Assembly: GCA_001599815.1 (NCBI GenBank)
Contig: BCIA01000005.1
Location: 5,581,815 to 5,645,814 of the forward strand
DNA: 64,000 bases
From: Furcasterigmium furcatum
Taxonomy: Eukaryota; Ascomycota; Sordariomycetes; Glomerellales; Plectosphaerellaceae
Reading direction: 5' to 3'
In this document: piece by piece, positions 1 through 10,825 of the stretch
Layout: each line of letters opens with the position of its first letter
Position numbering within the stretch: the stretch's first letter is position 1
Notes under the pieces: generated by a model
The model's database searches: none
What the model was told of the DNA's origin: nothing
What the model saw: only the letters and a program-made list of their open reading frames with translations
Made by a program: the position numbers and the translations under genes

Positions 1-406
1 TGTTGTTCTCAAGAGCGATCTGCAAAAGCCCCTTTTCCCTTTCGATGGCGGCAAGCATCTCAGTGACCTGCTTCTCCTTGAACGGCCATGTGAGCGACGT
101 AATGGTCTTCCTCCTGCCAGTTTCGGGCTTGAGCTTGGCCAATACTTCGATGAAGATCAGCTCAAGCCGGCCGAGGGGCGCGTCTGGGGCCTCGAGAGCT
201 TCAAGAGTCTGGCGCCACGCCTCGCCTTCTTCTGAGTCTTCGGCCTCGTCGCTCAGCTGTTGGAGAGTCGATTCGAGAGCGCGCACCTCCTCTCGCAGCC
301 TCCTCCGGTCTTGCGTGGCACCGGTGGCCGAGGTGATGGCCCTGACGACCTTGACTGAGAGTCCGATGACGGCGATGGCGCTGGCGGCCGCGCCGAATGG
401 CTCCAT
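1..406 (-). CDS. N-terminal part of a fungal STAND/NLR-like protein (runs off the window)
   Basis: On the minus strand an ATG at 406-404 opens a frame that stays open to base 1, giving about 135 residues. It begins MEPFGAAASAIAVIGLSVKV and continues as a charged helical stretch (EEVRALESTLQQLSDEAED, later KRETGRR-like basic residues and a SLTWPFKEKQ segment). This glycine/alanine-rich start followed by helices is the usual N-terminal domain of fungal STAND proteins, which often continue into NACHT and ankyrin or WD repeats and act in non-self recognition. The effector core and repeats lie outside the window, so the architecture is inferred. There is no visible intron. Family assignment rests on this N-terminal pattern only. 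Confidence 0.6.
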   Translation of the reverse strand, partial: MEPFGAAASAIAVIGLSVKVVRAITSATGATQDRRRLREEVRALESTLQQLSDEAEDSEEGEAWRQTLEALEAPDAPLGRLELIFIEVLAKLKPETGRRKTITSLTWPFKEKQVTEMLAAIEREKGLLQIALENN

Positions 407-749
407 GGCCAGAGCTTCGCCGGCGCAACGGCAGGGCTTGGTGCGAGTGAGAAGGACTGTCCGAGTTTCTCGGTCGCTTGCGGGGTTGCATCATCTTCGT
501 CTACCTAAGTTCTTGCCACAGGCGGGCAGCCTCGTCCGGAGGCCTCGTACAGCACGTGCAGCTGGGGGGCGCTGACTGCTTGGATCTGCACTGCGGGGGG
601 TCCTGATGATGCCTCATGTGTGTCACTCCCTCAGCCCATGATTGTAGTTTTTTTAAAGAGGGAAGGTGTATCCCATCTACATAAACATGCTACATTGAGG
701 CTTTACGATTGTTGTCTGATGAGGGGACACTGGAGGTCGCCATGGATGG

Positions 750-769
750 GGCGGTGCGTTTGCACCGCC
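750..769. repeat. Short inverted repeat
   Basis: GGCGGTGC and GCACCGCC flank a 4-base loop (GTTT), giving a perfect 8-base-pair stem. It lies in gene-free DNA, and no function can be assigned. Confidence 0.5.
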
Positions 770-3110
770 ACTGTCACACTGCAAGGGACCTTGGTTGCTT
801 AGGTGTGATTCGTCTGTAACATCCACTGGCGGTCTAAGCAGAGAAGAGGCTCGAAGGCAGACATGTCTTTGAAGAGGCACGAAGGTCGTGGAATACATGG
901 CGAGTCGAGCGATGCTATCGTCCAGATATGCTGTCTTCAGTGCCGCTCAAAGTCGATTCGGCAGTCCTTGGAATTGCTTCCGGTTGAGTCAGAAGCTATT
1001 TCAATTTTCCGAGGTCAGGAGAGAGGCCGTCTCAATGAGCTGAGGCTTGATCTGAAGTCTGGTTGAGTGACGGTTCCGAGGACGAGCGGCCATCCTTCCT
1101 ACAACGCTCTTGAGAGGTCCCTGATGAGCTGTGATTTAAGTATCTCAAGCTCACACTTTGGGCTACAAGTTATGACAGCCACCACACTATGAGAGGATCT
1201 TCATCAGCAGTCGATGATTGCCAGAATGGCCTCTCACGAAAGTGTGGGCACCGAGTATGGAATATTGATTACGAGTCTTCCCACATCACTGAGAGTCCGG
1301 CGACGATTGACGTGAGCGAGTCAGACCTTGTTCTCATGGCAGGCCAAAACAGGGTCCCCTCAGCGTGGAGGTGTTGTCTGTGGAGGAAACACCTTGGTTA
1401 TGATGCAGAAATACGATCTGTAATCATCATGTGTCCTGATCAGAGATCAGATGGTATAGGCCGTGGCGTTGTGAGACAAGAGTCGGCAGCTGGAAGACCG
1501 CCACACTTCGGGAGGACTGCCATGTCTTGTCTTATCTAAAATTTAAGATGTGCTCATGGTATGTACACCGAAGGGTGAGAATGAGGGACAGAAGCGCACA
1601 CTCATGAAGCAAGCTGAGAAGTGACTGGGGACCGACAAAACGTTGCCGATAGCCGGAGTCGCAGGGACCAGACCCAACATCATAATGGCGTGCTGCGGTC
1701 AAACCAACCCATACCTTCTCCTCGAAATGACAGCAAGCATCCTCCTCAGTGTCATCACGACATGCCTTAGATGAGACGCTCATGAATCCGATTGCCGCTG
1801 ATCTCAACCTTGCAGATCATTGACTGCGAATGCCAATAGTCTCTGTGCTCGGCCTGTCTGCATTTCACTCGATATTCGCCACGTCGGGACCTAAGCTGGA
1901 ATCGTGGCACGGCCTGTCGCCGTCAATATGTATCAAACCACGGCTCTCGTTTCCGAGGACCGAGCCAGGGATCAGGAAGATGATGGCGAGAGTGTCATCA
2001 GAGCGAATAATTAGCAGCACAATCTTGGCCGGTGCTGATTGGCGGGGGCTGTGCGGACATTCCAGAAAACCCTGGACGAGACAGGGGCACGAGGGGCGCT
2101 AAACCCTTGACGGGATGGGGGCCGCGCTCGTGCTTAAGCGATGCAGCCCCTGACCGAGATTTAACGCCAGGGGGCGGGATGAAACGATGGCAGGCGCCAA
2201 AGTCGCATTGGACCTTCACAGCATCCAGCAGGCGAGCGTCAAGAGCTGTGAAGCAGCCCGAGACTCGTCAGAGGATATTGATAGATTTTCTGGCTCAAGA
2301 TAGTAGCGCTGGGAGTCTCGGACTCGGAAGGCACGCAGAGCAAGCAGTTGACAAGCAAGCCAAGTCACAATGCGGATCTCGAAGGTCGAGGAGTTGCCGC
2401 TGGGAACGGGCCTCGGCGGCGATCTGACAGCACATCGCTTCCCACACCTGGGGACGATCGGCGGTTCGGCTGCTGGGAGATCTGATGCTGATGCGGATCT
2501 ACTTCTGTGACAGCGGCTTAGCCATTGCTTGTATGACATCGGAAAGCTCGTCCTTTCTCGAGGACCCCAATCAATGCGCATCTCATACATACAGACAACT
2601 CAGAACCGAGTCCATCGCGCAGAGTTGCACGCTCAGAGAACCGGTGGCCTGGCCGTACTGAGATGGGACGAACGAGGAGGACCCTTCTGCCCGCATAACA
2701 TCGCTGTCAACCTGAAACTCCATCTTCTGTATACGCGATACGCCTCCTTTACATGTTTATTCGAGGCGCACTCGGTGCCTCACCCCTGGCGGCCCCCCGG
2801 GCTTACCCCTGCATCATTTCGCATCCTCGGCTGGCTCCGGGCAACGGCTGCAGGCCTCTTCCTGTCGACAGCCCATCACACGAGCCTCATCTCATCTCAT
2901 GCGCCGCATCCTGGCCCCGGCACCCCTGACCACCAGGGCGAACTCCAGTTCTAGCCCCTTCCTCTCCCCTGGACCGCTGTCCGACTTGAGACGTTGGCGC
3001 CGATGGCCTGCAATCTCGCCCACGGCCAGGAGTCTCATCCAGATGGCACGACGGACATGCGCGGGGCTGCCTGGGAGCATCTGCAAGGCCGGAAGTGAGG
3101 GCCCTCGCGA

Positions 3111-3117
3111 TATAAAG
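3111..3117 (+). promoter_or_regulatory. TATA box of the AA9 gene
   Basis: TATAAAG lies about 240 bases upstream of the ATG at 3357. A pyrimidine- and ACA-rich leader with CCAACCAACAATCAAG just before the start is typical of a strongly expressed fungal gene. Confidence 0.55.
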
Positions 3118-3356
3118 CCCTGGCCTCCCGCCGAGCCATCTACTGCTTCTGCTTTCTGGTCATCGCTCTCACGGTGTTGTATCTTCACGCTCACTTGCAA
3201 CTTTTGGTCTCTCTTTTCAGTTTGGCTGTGCCATTCATTCTTTTACACACGAACTAGACGTTCTACCCACGCTCCCTCGCTACTTCAGCACAGAATCTTC
3301 ATTCATTTTCGCCAAACAAATCAACCGTTTGCACACCAAACCAACCAACAATCAAG

Positions 3357-4376
3357 ATGCGTACCACTGCTGCTTCTCTCCTCGCCATGGCGAGCACCGT
3401 CTCCGCCCACGCGTGGATGTACGGTGTCTGGGTCAACGGCGTCGACCAGGGTGACGGCCGTGAGGTCTACATCCGTACTCCCCCCAACAACAGCCCCGTG
3501 AAGGACCTCGCCAGCCCCGAGATTGTTTGCGGTGCCAACGGAGCGAAGGAGGCACCCGAATTCGTGTCTGCCGCTGCAGGTGACACCCTTAGCTTCGAGT
3601 GGTTCCACGACAACCGCGATGATGACATCATCGACGGCTCCCACGTCGGCCCCATCATCACGTACATCGCCGAGTACACTTCCGGCGACGGCACCGGTCC
3701 TATCTGGACCAAGATTGCTGAGGACGGTTACGACGGTCGCCAGTGGGCCGTTGACAAGATCAAGGCCAACAACGGCCTCCAGGACTTCGTCCTCCCCCCC
3801 GACCTCGCCGCCGGAGACTACCTCATCCGCCAGGAGATCATCGCCCATCACGAGTCCGACGTCGCCTTCAATGCCAACCCGGCCCGTGGCGCGCAGTTTT
3901 ATCCTAGCTGTGTAAACATCCGGGTTACGGAGGGCGGAAACGCGGTCCCTGACGAGGCCTTCGACTTCAACACCGGCTACACCTACTCCGACCCCGGCAT
4001 CGTGGTCAACGTGTACGGCGCCATCTCCAGCTACCAGATCCCCGGCCCCGAGGTCTGGACCGGCCAGGGCGGCGGCTCTGCCCCCAACCCTCCCGCTCCC
4101 CAGCCTACCACCGCCGCTCCCGCCCCGACCGCCACCCCTCCGGCCACTCCCCCTACCGGCGGCGACGACGAGGCCATCCCCTCGCCCATCTTCTCCTCCA
4201 TCGGCGCTGCTCCCACCACGACCTTCGCCACCGTCACCACCCCGGCGCCCACCAACACCGGCTCCCCCGCCCCTCCCACTCAGTGCCGCCGCAAGCGCTC
4301 GCTGAAGTCCAAGAAGGCGAAGAAGGCCAAGCGCTCGGCCGAGAAGGTCCGCCGCGTCGGCCGCGCCCAGTTCTAA
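3357..4376 (+). CDS. AA9 lytic polysaccharide monooxygenase with a basic C-terminal tail
   Basis: Secreted copper enzyme, 339 residues, single exon. Residues 1-17 are a signal peptide ending VSA, so the mature protein starts with His18, the required N-terminal copper ligand (HAWMYGVWVNG). His96 in GSHVGPIITYIA is the second ligand of the histidine brace. Gln180 and Tyr182 in AQFYPSC give the axial Tyr and conserved Gln, and Cys58/Cys185 match the usual disulfide. The family oxidatively cleaves cellulose or related glucans. The catalytic domain ends near residue 230 and is followed by a Pro/Thr/Ser-rich linker (about 240-305). Instead of a CBM1 there is a 30-residue tail of which about half is Lys or Arg. 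The AA9 assignment is firm; substrate cannot be told. Confidence 0.93.
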   Translation: MRTTAASLLAMASTVSAHAWMYGVWVNGVDQGDGREVYIRTPPNNSPVKDLASPEIVCGANGAKEAPEFVSAAAGDTLSFEWFHDNRDDDIIDGSHVGPIITYIAEYTSGDGTGPIWTKIAEDGYDGRQWAVDKIKANNGLQDFVLPPDLAAGDYLIRQEIIAHHESDVAFNANPARGAQFYPSCVNIRVTEGGNAVPDEAFDFNTGYTYSDPGIVVNVYGAISSYQIPGPEVWTGQGGGSAPNPPAPQPTTAAPAPTATPPATPPTGGDDEAIPSPIFSSIGAAPTTTFATVTTPAPTNTGSPAPPTQCRRKRSLKSKKAKKAKRSAEKVRRVGRAQF

Positions 4377-6329
4377 GGGACTGGAGCGTCTTCGCTACAG
4401 GGTCTGGAGTCGGTTCTCTGATGCCCGTCGATGAAACGGCATCGCATCTTATCTTCATGTAATATACTTCATTGAGCGTGCATATAAAAGTTGCATGAGC
4501 GCACAAACACCACGGCCCGTCCATCCTGACCCCTTTCCGGTGAATAGCGATGAGTTGATGAGTGAGTGTCGTTGAGGTGACGGGTGAGGGTGAGTGGAAT
4601 GTAACGATCAGCCCCGGAAACGGCCCCGGGTGGGCGGGCGCTCGAAAGCTTGACGTCGATTTCGATCAAACGTCTGCCAGGAATGCGAGGCACCTTGACA
4701 CCGCAAGCAGTTGGCTGTCACCCCGCCAGATTTGTCTCTGGAACACGTGCGACCGACGCCGGACGTCTCCTGCTAGCGTCCGGCCTCGGGGTCGGGTTTG
4801 TCGGTGTTAGAGTTATCGGGCAAAAGGTACGGCTGAGCCAGGGGCTAGTGAGGCACACTCCAGCAACAAGGTTAAACTGACGGAGATTGATACTGCACGA
4901 GTACCTTGCCACCGATGTGCTGGGCGGCGTTACCTGAGGCATGCCTCAGTGACATGGAGAGTATCGTCTTCAATTGGATAGTCTCTCAGAAGCAGGAGGG
5001 TCGGCCGCCCTCGGAACGACCACGGCGACCAGTGGACTTCAGATTGAACCATGGATAATCGAGATGACCCCTCTCTGAACGTCAAGAAATTGACACGGCC
5101 TCTGTCTCAATTTTCTCCCTCTTGATTTCATGGAATCGAGTTGGCCTGTTGCTCAATTAGAGACAATTCAAGGCCCACACGTCTGGACGTCAACACAAGT
5201 GGACGGCCCACCCGGGCTGATAATCATTATTATTCTGCAACCCTTCAAAGGCCTCGCAGTTACGTAGGTGGTGGGTGCAACTGTCTCGAATGGCAGCGCC
5301 GTTGCGACGACGCGCAAGCCGTCCAGTGAAGATCTGCAGGAGGGCCGCGGTCGCGATTGGCCGGCGGCCGTTCCATCTGCTACATTCGGCCAGATCCAGC
5401 GCCGATGGATGGGGTCGGAAAAGGGGGCTAGCAGAGCGAGCCCCTATTGACGGGAATTACACTCTTTCGGTAGTCCTTGTACGTACAGCAAGTAAGATGA
5501 ATGCGCAATGTCGCAATTCAACGAGGCTTGGCCCAACGTTCCCGTTGGCCTATTTTCTCTGAGAATTTGGCCCAGGCGAATGCAGCCAGCCCGTGGACGG
5601 CGCAGCGCAGACTCGTTCCCCATTCCCCCCTCGCGGGCATTCCGCTGTCTCCCGTCCCCCCACGGCCGAAAGCAGGCGGCCATGCGGTTGGAACCTGTAC
5701 AGGTACTACTCGCCCGGGCTGCGGAGGTGGCCCCACTTCCAGGACACCCACAGGTTCAAGAACTTCGACCACTTTAGCGTGGCTTCGGGCGGCTCACCCC
5801 TTCCCCTTCCCTGGCACCAGGCCAGGCCCGAAGAAACGTCAAGTTCTTTCGCTCCACAGCCATCAAGCTCATCGCCCCCTGTCACTGCCACTTCCCGGTT
5901 CCGTCGACGGAACCACATCCCATTCCTGCTTATCACGCTGGACTTCACCCGCCCTCCTTGATTAGGCCCCCGGTCAGTCCGTCCATCGTCAATCTCGCGA
6001 CACTCCTCCCGTCTCTCCCACCTTCATTCTCTCGCATTCGTTATCGCGAAAGTCGCTCGCTTTGAACAACCCCGACGACGACCTTTTCTTCCTACGACGG
6101 CCTCCAGCTGCCTCCTACGACTCGGCCAGCGACTTGCGATCCGCCCTCAGCTGCTCGCGACGCCCCCTCCTGCCGCCGACAGTCCTCCCAATCGCTTGGC
6201 GCCGCACCGTCCACGTTCGCTGCCAACGCCCTTCCTTCTCGACCAGGGCGACCCTCACCGTCCGTCGCCGTCGACGGCCAGGCACCTCTGCCCGCCTGCC
6301 TCGCCTCGCCACGCCAGAATGCCGGCGCG
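4377..6329. other. Intergenic region and likely long leader of the GT31-like gene
   Basis: About 1.95 kb. The last 400 bases are CT-rich with many TCTC/CCTC tracts and CG-rich islands, as in fungal core promoters and 5' leaders. Open frames are low-complexity Pro/Arg/Ser translations without domains. A perfect 18-base palindrome sits at 5897-5914. No other element is supported. Confidence 0.55.
5897..5914. repeat. Perfect 18-base palindrome upstream of the GT31-like gene
   Basis: GGTTCCGTCGACGGAACC is identical to its reverse complement. It contains GTTCCG and CGGAAC half-sites, as might suit a dimeric zinc-cluster regulator. Binding is inferred, not seen. Confidence 0.6.
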
Positions 6330-7844
6330 ATGACGATCAAGTTCAAGTTTCTCCAGACCCGCGCTTCGAGAAGCCTGACCACAGCCCTCCTCGTCGCCGC
6401 GCTGCTCTTCCTCACCATCTGCCGCCTCGAAGATGCCTCCTATCTCACTCTCGGCCGCCCGCCGCCGCCGCCACCACCCAAGGAGGAGGTGAAGGAGCAT
6501 CAGCCGGAACCTCCCAAGCCGCCCCGGCTGTCCGAGTGCCCTACCTCGCCCATGCACCACCTCGTCAAGCCCGAGTTCAACCTGACCGACACCATCACGT
6601 ATTCCAAGCGATGCATTAAGCCCGTCGTCTCAAACTCTATCGACCGCGATGTGGTCGCCAACATCTCCGAATCCTTCTTCCACATGAAGACCGACGTCGA
6701 CCTGACCTCGTGCGCCCCCGTCCACCTGGACAACTGCGACCCGCTCCCGCTCCGCGTCCACAACGCCTACCCGCGAGGCACCTACTCCCACATTATATTC
6801 GGCGTCTCGACATCCTTCGACCGCTTCAGAGAGTCGGTCGGGCCGTTCGCCTTTTGGCTTGCCGGCTCAAAGGCCAAGTTCGTCGGCGTCGTGTCCGACT
6901 ACGAGAAGCACCCCGAGCTCGGCGAGCTCGAGTCCCTCTTCCAGAAGGCGGGCATCGATGCCAAGTTCGTCAAGCCCGCCAACCTGGAGCTGAGCGTATC
7001 ACAAAACCACTTCACCGTCATCCGCGATCTCGTCGCCGAGTCCGGCCCCGAGACGCAGTGGATCGGCCTCCTCGACGACGACACCTTCTTCCCGTCGCTG
7101 CACCGGTTGTCGGAAGCCCTCGCGCAGTTCGACCACACCCAGCACGCCTATGTCGGCGCCTTATCCGAGGACTTTAGGGCCGTTCGCGGATTCGGCTACA
7201 TGGCGTACGGCGGCGCGGGCGTCTTCTTGTCCGCGGCGCTCGCACGCGATATGGAGCCGCTGATTGAGACCTGTCTCGCCGAGGCAAAGCACATGGAGGG
7301 CGATGCGCTGATTCGCGACTGCACCTACCACCATTCCAAGGCCAAGCTCACCATGCTGCCGGGCCTGCAGCAGATGGACATCAGCAAGGACGCTTCCGGT
7401 TTCTACGAGGGCGGCCCGAACCCCATCAGCCTGCACCACTGGAAGAGCTGGTATCGCTCACCGGTGGTCGCCATGTCCACCGTTGCTCGCGTCTGCGGCG
7501 ACTGCTTCCTCCAGCGCTGGAGGATGGGCGAGGACACCGTCTTCTCCAACGGATACTCCATCGCGGTGTACCGCGACGGGACCAAAGGTCTCGACTTGAG
7601 CACCATGGAGGGGACGTGGAATCCTGGCGACGGTGCCTACGACTACAGCATCGGGCCCCTGCGGGGGAAGCTCCCCGCCGAGGAGAAGAAGCAGTATAGA
7701 CTAAGGGACGCCAAGTTCCTCGAGAACGGGAAGCTGCGGCAGGTATATATTTACAAGAGCACCACGGAGGGCGCCAACGACGAGGTGGTGGAACTCATCT
7801 GGGAGCCGTCCAAGGCCGGCGTTTTGCAGAACCCGCTCGCTTGA
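6330..7844 (+). CDS. GT31-like (DUF604-type) type II membrane glycosyltransferase
   Basis: 504 residues, single exon. A short cytosolic N-terminus and one membrane segment (about 17-31, LTTALLVAALLFLTICRL) are followed by a proline run (PPPPPPP near 44-50), then a lumenal catalytic domain. This is Golgi type II topology. The nucleotide-sugar/metal motif is DDD at 249-251 (WIGLLDDDTFFPS). A second conserved block is GFGYMAYGGAGVFLSAAL, then GGPNPISLHHWKSWY. This arrangement is that of the fungal DUF604/GT31-related family, in which the DxD coordinates Mn2+ and the sugar nucleotide; donor and acceptor are unknown for fungal members. The ATG at 6330 is the first in frame and sets the membrane anchor correctly. 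Confidence 0.82.
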   Translation: MTIKFKFLQTRASRSLTTALLVAALLFLTICRLEDASYLTLGRPPPPPPPKEEVKEHQPEPPKPPRLSECPTSPMHHLVKPEFNLTDTITYSKRCIKPVVSNSIDRDVVANISESFFHMKTDVDLTSCAPVHLDNCDPLPLRVHNAYPRGTYSHIIFGVSTSFDRFRESVGPFAFWLAGSKAKFVGVVSDYEKHPELGELESLFQKAGIDAKFVKPANLELSVSQNHFTVIRDLVAESGPETQWIGLLDDDTFFPSLHRLSEALAQFDHTQHAYVGALSEDFRAVRGFGYMAYGGAGVFLSAALARDMEPLIETCLAEAKHMEGDALIRDCTYHHSKAKLTMLPGLQQMDISKDASGFYEGGPNPISLHHWKSWYRSPVVAMSTVARVCGDCFLQRWRMGEDTVFSNGYSIAVYRDGTKGLDLSTMEGTWNPGDGAYDYSIGPLRGKLPAEEKKQYRLRDAKFLENGKLRQVYIYKSTTEGANDEVVELIWEPSKAGVLQNPLA

Positions 7845-8370
7845 GGGGGCCCCGGGGGTTGTATTTCTGCGTGTCTTTTGTTGGATGGACCTGTCCGTCT
7901 CTTTATACCTCCACAACATCGGCGGCGTTGGATGGGCTTGTTGCATACTAGACTACTACTATTACTGACGATGATCATGTCACTATTAATGCATGCTGAA
8001 TATTCATAATCACCATTTGGCCTGTGCCTTCAGCTGTTTTTTATTTTAGGTCGCCCACTCAGCTGCAGCGCGCGCCCAGGTACGCAAGACATTGGAATGC
8101 TGGCGCCGGGGCGGGCCAAGGCGATGTTTCCAAGATGGCCTGTCAGGGACCACTCTGTTCCGCCCGATGTTATCAAGACAATCAAAGGCCCAGGCCGCAG
8201 GAATGCAGTCAAATGTCATGGCGGCCTGGGCCAGTGCGGCGCGCGGTACATGGCCAGGGCAACAGAGGAATGCGAGGAGATTGTCAAAAACACCCGGCCA
8301 GACTGATTGTGCAAGCATATATTATTCTGGGTGGTCTTGACCACCCGCGCCCGCCCTGTCGGCCAGACAA
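7845..8370. other. Intergenic region
   Basis: 3' end of the glycosyltransferase gene (AT-rich around 7970-8045) and promoter of the following gene. No further element is visible. Confidence 0.5.
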
Positions 8371-10120
8371 ATGGTCCTCCAGAGTCTCCCACAGCTCACC
8401 AACAGACTGCTGGATCGAATGCGCCGTACTGAAAAGCCGCCCGCGATGCCCTTCGTCGCAGCGAGCACTGCTCGTGCCCGAGACCCGAGTCGCTCGCCGC
8501 CGCCCTCGATGCCATGGCTCTCACGATCCCCCTCGTACCAGTCGCCCACGGCGCCGCACTCGCCGCTGGCCTCGCCCTGGCAGCAGCCCGCCCAGTCGCA
8601 GCAGTGCCCCGTCACCTACGTCCCGCCCCTGATCGACGGGGCCTGCGGCACGATGCCTCTCTCCCAACGACCGGTCCTCGGCCTTCTCCAGGAGGAACTG
8701 CGAGTCCTGTGGTCTATGACCCCTGAGCTCATCAGGGCCCTGTCCTCTGGTATGCTGGGAAGATCGGGATCCCGGTGGACATGGATCCAGACGCGAGACA
8801 CGGCCGTGAATGTGTTGCTTACTGCCCTCGAGCTGGCCATGATGGCCGTGGTGATCCCACTCTGGTTATTGGCTCCAGGGATCGTCTTTGCAGCCTGGGC
8901 CAGCCTGTGCTTCACCCTCGTCTACAGTCTGACGTATGTCCTCAACGGCGATACAGTCGTCAGCTGCGACGGGTCCGGGAGCTGGACCATGGAGAACGAG
9001 ATGGAGGAGGAGCGCTGGATCTTCGTGAGCGGCATCGGAACTAGGTCAGTACAATTATCGCCCTGCTCGAGAGCGACCACTGACGCAGGGCCATAGCAAC
9101 TCGTATCTTACCAACCACACTCTCCCGCTCCTCGCACGGCTCTTCACGCACCCCATGATCGGCATCCAGTCCCGCTCGTACGGAATACCGTTCGACCTGC
9201 TCCTGGTGGCCCTGCAACGCGCGATCCCCGGCCTGCAGACACGGGCATCGCGAGCCCTGTACCGCGAGCTGCGCGCCGCTCTCCTCGACTGTACCCTCCC
9301 GCGCGTCGCCGTCCTCGCGCACACCACTGGAGCCCTCCCGCTCGCGACGGCCCTGTCGCGGCTCAGCGCAGACATCCAGCCGGAGAAGCTGTCCAAGCTG
9401 GAGATCTACACCTTCGGCGCGGCGGCGCGCGAGTTCGCCGTCCCGCTCGGCGAGACAAAGAAGCCGTCCCCCGTGGTCGGGGGCCCCCGCTACGACGAGC
9501 CCATCGTCGAGGAGCGCGGGCCGCACATCGAGCATTTCGCCTTCTCCAACGACGCGTTCGCCAAGATGGGCGTCCTCCGCACCGTGCAGCGCGACCACGA
9601 GGGGCGCTTCTGCGGCGGCGTCTTCGTCATCTCCGCCCACCACAAGACCTACCCCGGCAGCGGCGGCGGCGGGCCGGCGAAGCAGCCCGTGCAGTGCCGG
9701 CTGACTGACTACCTGGCGGCCCTCTTCCCCAACAGCATGCCCACGGCCGACAGCGCGCCAGGGCGGTCCAGCATCCTCGACTACGTGATGAGCATCGACC
9801 GCGAGACGGCGGAGAAGCGCGAGCTGGCGGCCATGGCGTCGTACGCGGAGGCGAAGCGGTCGTCGCGCAAGGAGAGCAGGCGCACGAGCTGGACGGGCCT
9901 GGGCGCCACCACGGACATGGCCTCGAACCTGAAGAACGGCGTCATGGACGGCGTTGTCGGCCTGGAGATGGCGCGGAAGGGATGCAGGGAGTGCGACGGC
10001 CACCGCGGGAGGGAGGTCAGCCGGCTGGCCGACTACGTGCGCAACGGCGTCCTCGTGATCGAGAAGGAGGCCATCGCGGATGCCCTCGGCGTGACCGGCG
10101 GCAAGCCGTCAATGAGGTGA
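8371..10120 (+). CDS. Fungal membrane protein with a lipase-like alpha/beta-hydrolase domain
   Basis: Two exons, 8371-9044 and 9097-10120, joined in phase 2 (intron 52 bases, GT..CATAG), give 565 residues. The first 130 residues are Ser/Pro-rich and low in complexity. Two hydrophobic segments follow around 150-190 (ELAMMAVVIPLWLLAPGIVFAAWASLCFTLVYSL), suggesting a hairpin membrane anchor. After the junction, VAVLAHTTGALPLATALSRL resembles the nucleophile elbow of a class-3 lipase, but the expected GxSxG is AHTTG, with Thr instead of Ser. Downstream IYTFGAAAREF and IEHFAFSNDAFAKMGVL fit the rest of such a fold. I infer a catalytically altered or inactive hydrolase-like protein; the fold assignment is tentative. 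The start could also be an internal Met near residue 26. Confidence 0.6.
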
Positions 10121-10825
10121 GGCCGGGAGGATGTCGGTGTAAGTAAATGTGACGGATGGAGTAATGGGCGTGGACGGGCTGTTTGATACGGAGTTCCTGT
10201 TGTTATCGTGTTCTGAGATACCTTTGGACTGTCTTCGTCTGGATGATACTTTCAATATAAATCTTGTTTCTTTGTCAGCGAACACCAGGAAGGAGCAACC
10301 CAGGCCAAGCCTCCTGTTAGGTGCAGGACCCCCTGTTCGCCGACATTAGATTCCTCCGCGTTGCATCATCATTCGGTCAGAATCCAGTGCCCGTGCTTTG
10401 ACCGTTGGAACCTGGAAGGAGAAGTGCAGTGTGAACCCCCTGAAGCGGGACGGGCCCCACCTTTCTGGTCCAATCCACCACCATCCCCCCATTGTCGAAT
10501 GGCCGTGCCTCGCCTCGCTCAGGCCCGACTGCGAGCAAGGAAATGGCACGCGAGACCGAGACCAATTCCAGCCTCGCCTCACCTGCTCCTCCAGGTCCAG
10601 CGCCAACCGACGACCTCGAACCCGACATACGGCCGAAGACCGGATCGCAGCACGCTCCCAGACACGCCCACCCCCTCCCAATGACCCGATTCGCACCGGC
10701 CGGCGACCCCGAAACCAGCAGGCGTTGTTGCTACTAGACAGGCCGCAGAGCTCACAGCTCCTGAACACCGCCCCGTGCGATCAGATCAGCCTGGCTGCCC
10801 TCGACGCAGCCGGACTCGCGGGGGG
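10121..10825. other. Intergenic region
   Basis: Contains the 3' end of the preceding gene (AATATAAATC near 10253) and the GC-rich leader of the kinase gene. No open frame here has a recognisable domain. Confidence 0.5.

Larger units (their letters stand above)
407..3356. other. Long intergenic stretch, no supported gene
   Basis: About 2.9 kb between the STAND-like gene and the LPMO gene. Open frames here are short, have no recognisable domain and lack splice-compatible partners. I see an 8-base-arm hairpin (750-769) and, near the right end, a TATA-type promoter for the LPMO gene. Composition is moderate, without the TA-rich RIP look seen at the far right of the window. Confidence 0.6.

Noticed and set aside
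2529..2954. Plus-strand frame of 141 codons upstream of the AA9 gene
   Set aside because: No domain, no promoter context and no splice partners.
3321..3851. Minus-strand frame of 176 codons
   Set aside because: Antisense to the AA9 gene, whose histidine brace and signal peptide are intact on the plus strand.
9041..10003. Open frame of 320 codons on the minus strand
   Set aside because: It lies opposite exon 2 of the lipase-like gene; its composition (Ala/Arg/Gly/Val) and lack of domains mark it as antisense noise.
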